Source: JAMXLO01 sp963812075
GTDB taxonomy: Bacteria > Pseudomonadota > Alphaproteobacteria > Acetobacterales > Acetobacteraceae
Direction of reading: 5' to 3'
NCBI GenBank assembly: GCA_963812075.1
Contig: CAWETN010000009.1
Coordinates: forward strand, 124,001-188,000
Length of the DNA: 64,000 bases
Under the pieces are notes generated by a model. That model was not told where the DNA came from. It saw only the letters and a program-made list of their open reading frames with translations, and did no database searches. Below are positions 57,916-64,000 of the stretch, piece after piece (positions within the stretch are counted from its first letter, which is position 1; the number at the start of each line of letters is the position of its first letter). A program made the position numbers and the translations under genes.

Positions 57916-59138
57916 CGCGAGGCTCCCGGGGCGGGGGCCGCGGCGGCGGGCGGCGCAGCGGGCCTTGGCGGGGCCGGGTTGGGCAGGTTGAGCGGCAGGA
58001 AAGGCACCAGCCCCTTCAGCCGGTCGTCCACCACCAGCGCGGGCGAGTGGGTCAGGATGTCCTGCATGGTCTCGATGTACATGCGCTGCAGCGTCACGTC
58101 CTTCGCTTGCTGGTATTGAGCGAGCACCGACAGGAAACGCTGGGTCTGCCCGGTCGCCTGGGCGACGGAGGCCTGCTTCGCTCCCTGGCCCTCCGCCACG
58201 ATCCGCGCCGCGTCGCCGCGGGCGCGGGGCACGATGTCGTTGGCATAGGCCTGCGCCTCGTTGCGCAGGCGCTCCGCGTCGGTGTTGGCGCGCTGCACGT
58301 CGAGGAAGCTCTCGACCACCTCGGCCGGCGGATCGACCTTCTGCAGCTGCACCTGGGTGATCTCGACGCCGGCGTTGTAGTTGTCGAGGATCTGCTGCGT
58401 CTGGCGCAGCACGTCGTTCTCGATCTGTGCGCGCAGCTCGGTCAGCGCCGGCTGGATCGGCGTGCGGCCGATCACCTCGCGCATCGAGCTCTCCGCGACC
58501 GCCTTGACGATCGATTCCGGGCTGCGGATGTTGAACAGGAAGTCGCCGACGCCGTTGCTGCGCACCTTCCAGAACACGGCGAAGTTGATGTCGATGATGT
58601 TCTCGTCGCCGGTCAGCATCAGGCTCTCTTCGAGCACGTTGCGCGAGCTGCGGGTGCCGGTGTCGATCTGCGTGCTGCTGGCGCCGGAGCGATAGCCGAT
58701 CTCGATGCGGTTGATGCGGGTGACCGCCGGCGTCAGCGCGCTCTCGACCGGCCAGGGCAGGTGATAGTTGAGGCCCGGCAGCGTGGTGCGGTTGAATGCG
58801 CCGAAGCGCAGCACCACGCCGAGCTCGTCCGGCTGGACCCGATAGATCCCGCTCGCCAGCCACAGCGCGACGACCGCGAGACCGATCAGTGCGAGGCCGC
58901 GTCCACCGGTGAACCGCCCGCGCGGGCCTCCGCGGCCGCCAAGCAGCGAGCGGATATAGGCCTGCAACCGCCCGATCAGCGCGTCGAGGTCCGGAATCGG
59001 GCCTTGCCCGCCCGGCCGGCCGCCGAACGGTCCGCCGGGACCGCCGCCGCCCCAGGGGCCGCCGCCTCCGGGTGGCCGCTGACCGCCGCCGGAATTACCG
59101 CCCGATCCCCATGGGCCCGGGCCACCACTGTTCGACAT
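57912..59138 (-). CDS. hflK: FtsH protease modulator HflK
   Basis: 408 residues. A Gly-rich, low-complexity N-terminus (MSNSGGPGPWGSGGNSGGGQ) leads to a transmembrane helix (ALIGLAVVALWLASGIYRV, near residue 90) and a SPFH domain with VVLRFGAFNRTTLPGLNYHLPW. The C-terminus is Pro/Ala-rich. It is coupled to hflC and divergent from mrp across 125 bases that must hold both promoters. Confidence 0.95.
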   Translation of the reverse strand: MSNSGGPGPWGSGGNSGGGQRPPGGGGPWGGGGPGGPFGGRPGGQGPIPDLDALIGRLQAYIRSLLGGRGGPRGRFTGGRGLALIGLAVVALWLASGIYRVQPDELGVVLRFGAFNRTTLPGLNYHLPWPVESALTPAVTRINRIEIGYRSGASSTQIDTGTRSSRNVLEESLMLTGDENIIDINFAVFWKVRSNGVGDFLFNIRSPESIVKAVAESSMREVIGRTPIQPALTELRAQIENDVLRQTQQILDNYNAGVEITQVQLQKVDPPAEVVESFLDVQRANTDAERLRNEAQAYANDIVPRARGDAARIVAEGQGAKQASVAQATGQTQRFLSVLAQYQQAKDVTLQRMYIETMQDILTHSPALVVDDRLKGLVPFLPLNLPNPAPPRPAAPPAAAAPAPGASR

Positions 59139-59263
59139 GCGGGGCTTCCTGTGTGATCTCAGCCGCCGCGGGCGTTGGCGGATCGGATGCCGTGCGCCAT
59201 ATCCACCCGAGGCGGCATCAAGGCGGCCTGCTTATCGGCCGGCGGCAGGAGGTTTGCAAGACG

Positions 59264-60382
<1,119 letters not shown>

Positions 60383-60432
60383 GCACCGTCGGAGGCCGCT
60401 GTACGCGGATCGCGCTGCCGGGAACGCCGCCG

Positions 60433-60485
60433 GCTCGGGCGCTGCCCGAGCACGACCCCGCGAGGACCGCCCTGACGGGCGGTCC
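60433..60485. terminator. Two tandem perfect hairpins between mrp and the VOC gene
   Basis: GCTCGGGC/GCCCGAGC (60433-60440, 60444-60451, loop of 3) and GGACCGCCC/GGGCGGTCC (60464-60472, 60477-60485, loop TGAC) are exact. They lie between convergent genes, so they probably act as a bidirectional transcript end, although neither has a T tract. Confidence 0.5.
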
Positions 60486-60503
60486 GGCTGTATCCGCGGC
60501 GGC

Positions 60504-60884
60504 TCAGGCGGCCGGCACGCGATGCAGCGCGCAAAGCTTGTTGCCGTCGGGGTCGCGCAGGTAGGCAAGATACATGGCGCCGCCCGGCCGGACGCCCGGC
60601 GGGTCCTCGATCGCCGTGCCGCCGTTCGCGACGCCCGCCTTGTGCCAGGCGGCGGCCTGGTCGGGGCTTGCCATCGTGAAGCCGATCGTGCCGCCGTTGG
60701 CGCGCGTGGCCGGCTCGCCGTCGATCGGCTTGCTCACCAGGAACACCCCGCCGTTATGCGCGTAGATCAGCCGGCCCTTGGCGTCGGTCGTCCCGGGCTT
60801 GCCGCCGATCGCGCCGAACACGGCATCGTAGAACGTCTTCGACCGGGCGATGTCGTTGCTCCCGATCATCACATGGCTGAACAT
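60504..60884 (-). CDS. VOC-family protein
   Basis: 126 residues: MFSHVMIGSNDIARSKTFYDAVFGAIGG, then NGGTIGFTMASPDQAAAWHKAGVANGG and YLAYLRDPDGNKLCALHRV. Two VOC modules with His in the first strand and a C-terminal Cys/His region. This looks like the DUF1428/glyoxalase-like subgroup. The reaction is unknown. It is probably the distal gene of the GNAT-cupin-VOC unit opposite the WYL regulator. Confidence 0.85.
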   Translation of the reverse strand: MFSHVMIGSNDIARSKTFYDAVFGAIGGKPGTTDAKGRLIYAHNGGVFLVSKPIDGEPATRANGGTIGFTMASPDQAAAWHKAGVANGGTAIEDPPGVRPGGAMYLAYLRDPDGNKLCALHRVPAA

Positions 60885-61032
60885 TCGGTTCTCTCCTCGC
60901 CAAAAATCGCCTTAGGGGAGTTGCCCCCAGGTCCCGAACAGATCACGGTTCGCCGGCCGCGGAAAGCGCCGACGGGCACTGCTTCTCCGGCGCTGCGGTC
61001 TCGCAGTCGGCGGGAACGCGACCTAACCTCCG

Positions 61033-61440
61033 TCAGGCCGCCGGCTTGTCGATCACGTCGATGGAGCGGATCTCGTCCGGCTCGCCGGTGTAGATCACCA
61101 GCGCCACCGACTCGGTGCCGATGAACGCGCTGTGCGGCTTGCCTTTCGGGTTCAGGCCGTAATCGCCGGTCGCGCGCAGCCGTCCGCCCGACCTGGTGCC
61201 GCGACCGCCTTCGAGCTCGAAGATGTGCTCGTCCGACAGCGCCACGGCGACGATGCGGATCACCTTGCCTTCCGGCGGCGTCATCCGCACCAGCCAGGCG
61301 ATGCCGCCACCCTCGCTGCGCCGGTCGCTCAGCACCTTAAGCTGCACGATCTCCCTGCCTTCGAAGAGCGCGCCGGAACCGTAGAACCGGCTGCCCGCCA
61401 TCCATTCCATCGTCTCGGTATCCAGACTGATCGATTGCAT
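61033..61440 (-). CDS. Cupin-fold protein (DUF4437-like)
   Basis: 135 residues: MQSISLDTETMEWMAGSRFYGSG, ALFEGREIVQLKVLSDRRSEGG, LVRMTPPEGKVIRIVAVALSDEHIFELEGG, and DYGLNPKGKPHSAF. The spacing is that of a small cupin, with the second motif GLNPKGKPHSAF. The usual metal His cluster is incomplete, so the barrel may be non-catalytic. It lies 11 bases after the GNAT gene. Confidence 0.75.
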   Translation of the reverse strand: MQSISLDTETMEWMAGSRFYGSGALFEGREIVQLKVLSDRRSEGGGIAWLVRMTPPEGKVIRIVAVALSDEHIFELEGGRGTRSGGRLRATGDYGLNPKGKPHSAFIGTESVALVIYTGEPDEIRSIDVIDKPAA

Positions 61441-61451
61441 CGCTCGCTCCG

Positions 61452-61868
61452 CTACGCCGTGAGGGTCTTGCGCATGAAGATGCGTTCCACCCCGGGCAGG
61501 GTGGCGATACGGCCGAATTCCACCCAGCCGTGGCAGGCGTAGAACTCGGGCGCCTGGAAACTGACGGTGACCAGCGTGGCCGCCGTGCAGCCGCGGCGTA
61601 CCGCCTCGGCTTCCGCCATGCGCAAGGCCTGGCTGCCCACGCCGCCTCGGCGCAGCGGCCTCGGCAGGTAGAACAGGTCGAGGAAGAACAGGCCCATCGA
61701 GGTGCGGCCGAGGATCCCGCCGGCCAGCTCGCCGCTGTCGGGATCGAACGCCTGCACGGCCAGCGGGCGCCCGTCGCGCAGCCGTGTCTGCTCCGCATTG
61801 TACTCGGCAAGGCCGTCGCCCAGCATGTCCTCGAGGCGTGGATCGGGGTCGTCCGTCAGGGTGATCAT
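61452..61868 (-). CDS. GNAT-family N-acetyltransferase
   Basis: 138 residues: VQAFDPDSGELAGGILGRTSMGLFFLDLFYLPRPLRRGGVGSQALRMAEAEAVRRGCTAATLVT. The acetyl-CoA loop RRGGVGSQAL is the Q/R-x-x-G-x-G/A motif, and the C-terminal strand ends in the FYACHGWVEFGR motif. The substrate is unknown. It is the first gene of a short operon divergent from the WYL regulator. Confidence 0.88.
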   Translation of the reverse strand: MITLTDDPDPRLEDMLGDGLAEYNAEQTRLRDGRPLAVQAFDPDSGELAGGILGRTSMGLFFLDLFYLPRPLRRGGVGSQALRMAEAEAVRRGCTAATLVTVSFQAPEFYACHGWVEFGRIATLPGVERIFMRKTLTA

Positions 61869-61910
61869 CCGCTGCTCCGATGGGTGCGGACCGCAGTCTA
61901 TGGGGTGGCC

Positions 61911-61930
61911 ACTGACAGCGTGCTGTCAGT
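61911..61930. promoter_or_regulatory. Palindromic operator between GNAT operon and WYL regulator
   Basis: ACTGACAGC-GT-GCTGTCAGT, exact 9-base arms with a 2-base centre, ending 12 bases before the WYL ATG and 43 bases from the GNAT ATG. It is a likely site for the WYL regulator to control itself and the divergent operon. Confidence 0.65.
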
Positions 61931-61942
61931 AGTCTTGCCGGG

Positions 61943-62641
61943 ATGCGTCGCTCCGACCGATTGTTCGACATCATCCAGCGCCTGCGCACCGCGCCCGGCC
62001 CCACCACGGCCGCGGCGCTGGCCGAAGAGCTCGAGGTGACGGTGCGCACGGTATATCGCGACGTGGCGACGCTGCAGGCGCGACGCGTGCCCATCGAGGG
62101 CGCCCCCGGCATCGGCTACATGCTGCGCCGCGGCTTCGACCTGCCGCCGCTGATGTTCACCAGCGAGGAGATCGAGGCGATCGCCGTGGGCGCGCGCCTC
62201 CTGTCGCGCACCGGCGACCCCGGCCTGCAGGATGCAGCCGAGAGCGTGCTGTCGAAGGTGACGACAGTGCTGCCCGACGTGCTGCGCGCGCAGCTGGCCG
62301 CGGCGCCGTTCTTCGTCTCCGGCAGCGGCGCGCCGGTGCCCGAAAGCGCCGATCTCGCCGCCGTACGCCAGGCGATCCGCGACGGGCGTAAGCTGCGCCT
62401 CGACTACCGCGACGAGAAGGGGATCGCCACGCGGCGGACCATCTGGCCCATAGCGGTGGCCTACTATGTGCAGGCGACGCTGGTCGTGGCCTGGTGCGAG
62501 CTGCGGCGGGATTACCGGCACTTCCGTGCCGATCGGATCGACGCGATGCAGGTGTTGGACGACCACTATCCGGCGGACAACGGTCGCCTGATGGCGAAGT
62601 GGCTCGCGCAGCGCCCCGATGCGCGCGAGGCGAAGCGATAG
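61943..62641 (+). CDS. YafY-type HTH/WYL-domain transcriptional regulator
   Basis: 232 residues. The N-terminal HTH_11 helix-turn-helix reads SDRLFDIIQRLRTAPGPTTAAALAEELEVTVRTVYRDVATLQARRVPI. The WYL domain follows (IRDGRKLRLDYRDEKGIATRRTIWPIAVAYYVQATLVVAWCELRRDYRHFRADRI), with the WCELR loop. WYL proteins sense small ligands or nucleic acid ends. Close control of the GNAT-cupin-VOC unit is inferred from divergence and the palindrome. Confidence 0.92.
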   Translation: MRRSDRLFDIIQRLRTAPGPTTAAALAEELEVTVRTVYRDVATLQARRVPIEGAPGIGYMLRRGFDLPPLMFTSEEIEAIAVGARLLSRTGDPGLQDAAESVLSKVTTVLPDVLRAQLAAAPFFVSGSGAPVPESADLAAVRQAIRDGRKLRLDYRDEKGIATRRTIWPIAVAYYVQATLVVAWCELRRDYRHFRADRIDAMQVLDDHYPADNGRLMAKWLAQRPDAREAKR

Positions 62642-62659
62642 CGGCGGCGGGCGGGCGCC

Positions 62660-63220
62660 TCACTCCCTGGGATAGGTGAACTCGAACTCCACCCTGAACG
62701 GCTTCCACCAATCCGGTACGCCGGTGGAATGGTCGGTGTGGCGCAGGAAGCCGTTCACCTCCGGCGGGCTGATCCGATAGACGAGGTCGTAGGTGCCGGG
62801 TCCGTCCATCTTCACATTGTTGCCGTAGTGCGGGCCATCCTGGGCGGTCATCGGGCGGAGTTCGCCGGTGGTTTTCCAGTCCGACCCGCGCTTCTCCAGC
62901 GTGTACAGCACCTTGAGGTAGGGGATCCACGCGCCATCGGCAAAGCCGTAGGCGTTGTAGCCCGTCGCGTGGATGTCGGCTTCGAGGTGGATGACGTCGG
63001 GACCGGTCGGCGCGTTCGGCGACATGGGTGCTGGGTCCACGCCGACCAGATAGTTGGCGAAGATCTGCATGTCGTGCTCGTGCATCTGCCGACCGATGAA
63101 ATATTCCCGGCCGATGGCGCCGTGGCCAAGTCCAACGATCGCCGCACCGGCCAGAACGAGCAGGCGGGACCGTTTGCCAGCCGAGCCCGACCCGTCCGAG
63201 GCGTTCGCATCGTAGAACAA
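62660..63220 (-). CDS. P19/Tp34-family periplasmic iron-binding protein
   Basis: 186 residues. A hydrophobic N-terminal segment (SRLLVLAGAAIVGLGHGAIG) precedes REYFIGRQMHEHDMQIFANYL, VIHLEADIHATGYNAYGFADGAWIPYL, DGPHYGNNVKMDGPGTYDLVYRI, and RHTDHSTGVPDWWKPFRVEFEF. These His, Met and Asp positions are the Fe2+/Cu2+ site of the P19 family. The family usually works with an FTR1-type permease, which is not visible here. The short N-terminal helix suggests a membrane anchor or an uncleaved signal. Confidence 0.85.
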   Translation of the reverse strand: MFYDANASDGSGSAGKRSRLLVLAGAAIVGLGHGAIGREYFIGRQMHEHDMQIFANYLVGVDPAPMSPNAPTGPDVIHLEADIHATGYNAYGFADGAWIPYLKVLYTLEKRGSDWKTTGELRPMTAQDGPHYGNNVKMDGPGTYDLVYRISPPEVNGFLRHTDHSTGVPDWWKPFRVEFEFTYPRE

Positions 63221-63313
63221 CGGTCTGGTTCGCGAATGTTCCGCGACAGGAGCTACTCGCCAATTGCCTGGTTCGTCAACGACCCGGATCGTTAACGGGC
63301 GTCAGGCGCGCAC

Positions 63314-63997
63314 TCAACCGCGCAGCTTCAGGCGCTCGCGGATCACGAACGGCTCGGACGGCGATGCCTGCACGAACAGGCAGATGTCGCCGACCGTGCG
63401 AGGCGTGGCAACCGCGCGTGCGAGCCAGGCTTCGGCGGCAGGCAGGAACACCGACTGCTCTTCCTGGCTCAGCCGCCGGGTCAGAGTCATGTGGAAGAAC
63501 CAGGTGTCGAACACATAGGGATAGCCCCAGCGGACCAGCATCGCGTCCTGCCTCGGCGTCAGGTCGGCGCGTCGCCGGCGTGCCAGTTCGGCCTCGGACG
63601 GCGGCGCGCGGAACCGGTCGAGCTGCTCGACACAGCCATCGGCCAGCGCCTGCAGCGGCGCACTCGGCACGGTCTCGCGCAATGCCAGGAAGCCGAACAG
63701 GTCCTCCACTGCCAGGGGCGGCAGGTCGAACGGTGCGATGCGTGCGGCGAGCGCCGCGGTGCCCGCAACGACCTCGTCCCACGTGCAACCCGCGGCGAGC
63801 CGCATAGGCGGCTTCAAGGTGGCGTGAAACCCGTACAGCCGGGGTTCCGCCGTAACCTCGGCGAGGCCTGGAATATCCGGCTGCGGCACCGAAGCATCCC
63901 GGGCCGGGTCGCGTCCTAGCCAGGCAGCGGTCTCGGCGAACAGCACATCGTCGGTCCTTGGTGCGTAGTAGACCGCGACGCGTGCTTCAGGCGACAC
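63314..63997 (-). CDS. DUF1045 / 2H phosphoesterase-like protein
   Basis: 227 residues: RVAVYYAPRTDDVLFAETAAWLGRD, then GFHATLKPPMRLAAG and, later, WFFHMTLTRRLSQEE. The two HxTL motifs about 120 residues apart are the 2H phosphoesterase signature, and the family (often annotated as putative phosphonate metabolism protein) matches. The GTG at 63997 is close to the right edge, so a slightly longer N-terminus cannot be excluded. Confidence 0.85.
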   Translation of the reverse strand: MSPEARVAVYYAPRTDDVLFAETAAWLGRDPARDASVPQPDIPGLAEVTAEPRLYGFHATLKPPMRLAAGCTWDEVVAGTAALAARIAPFDLPPLAVEDLFGFLALRETVPSAPLQALADGCVEQLDRFRAPPSEAELARRRRADLTPRQDAMLVRWGYPYVFDTWFFHMTLTRRLSQEEQSVFLPAAEAWLARAVATPRTVGDICLFVQASPSEPFVIRERLKLRG

Positions 63998-64000
63998 GCT

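Overview
The window reads as chromosome of a GC-rich alphaproteobacterium, most likely from the Rhodospirillales/Acetobacteraceae side. The pointers are the rimP-nusA-ylxR-infB-rbfA translation operon, a YlxR protein fused to an L7Ae-like domain, an NDUFS4-type complex I subunit, a Coq7 hydroxylase, HflKC, and a Pho box made of CTGTCAT-type repeats. It is mostly core genome. I see no prophage, insertion sequence or CRISPR array, and one tRNA gene (Pro, anticodon TGG).

Layout. 0.1-5.9 kb: rimP-nusA-ylxR-infB-rbfA on the minus strand, with an intrinsic terminator directly in front of the rimP start. 6.5-7.1 kb: a MazE/MazF-type toxin-antitoxin pair with a damaged antitoxin. 7.1-13.9 kb: an Abhydrolase_10 protein, a CBS protein, a small DUF1328 membrane protein, glutamine-dependent NAD synthase, peroxiredoxin 5 and YqgE. 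13.9-18.3 kb: a minus-strand operon of solute-binding protein, amidase/carbamoylase, enoyl-CoA hydratase and radical SAM protein. 18.4-23.6 kb: Pho box, pstSCAB, phoU, phoB. 23.8-28.7 kb: HU, a DHA2 efflux pump, the complex I subunit, tRNA-Pro, a duplicated carboxymuconolactone-decarboxylase protein, MAPEG, accA and an Xre regulator. 28.8-31.1 kb: a TetR repressor divergent from an MFS pump, with two palindromic operators between them. 31.5-35.4 kb: gph, glmU and glmS (UDP-GlcNAc precursor supply). 35.4-50.2 kb: mixed metabolic and envelope genes, including nrdB, dsbB-coq7, an enolase-superfamily gene next to a dehydroquinase-like gene, and a small cytochrome c. 50.2-60.4 kb: a fused MFS/acyltransferase/acyl-ACP synthetase, gamma-glutamyltransferase, HtrA, HflC, HflK, and Mrp divergent from them. 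60.5-64 kb: VOC, cupin and GNAT genes divergent from a WYL regulator across a perfect palindrome, then a P19-type iron protein and a DUF1045 2H phosphoesterase.

The most striking feature of the DNA itself is the number of single-base frame breaks. At least 15 otherwise well-conserved genes, including glmS, nrdB, coq7, pstSCAB, phoU and ylxR, need one or more indels to read through. Most lie in short G/C runs, but a subset are single A insertions outside homopolymers. I interpret most as residual assembly or sequencing error, because essential genes are hit and the protein sequence on both sides stays conserved. For those genes I give the whole reconstructed span and say where the frame breaks.

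Regulation visible in the sequence includes a Pho box before pstS, TetR and WYL operators, a terminator/attenuator-like element before rimP, and a long inverted repeat just before the accA start codon. I found no clearly new multigene system. The best leads are the rimP leader, the accA leader, the dehydroquinase-like protein lacking the catalytic tyrosine beside an enolase-superfamily gene, and a likely ACG start codon for ylxR.
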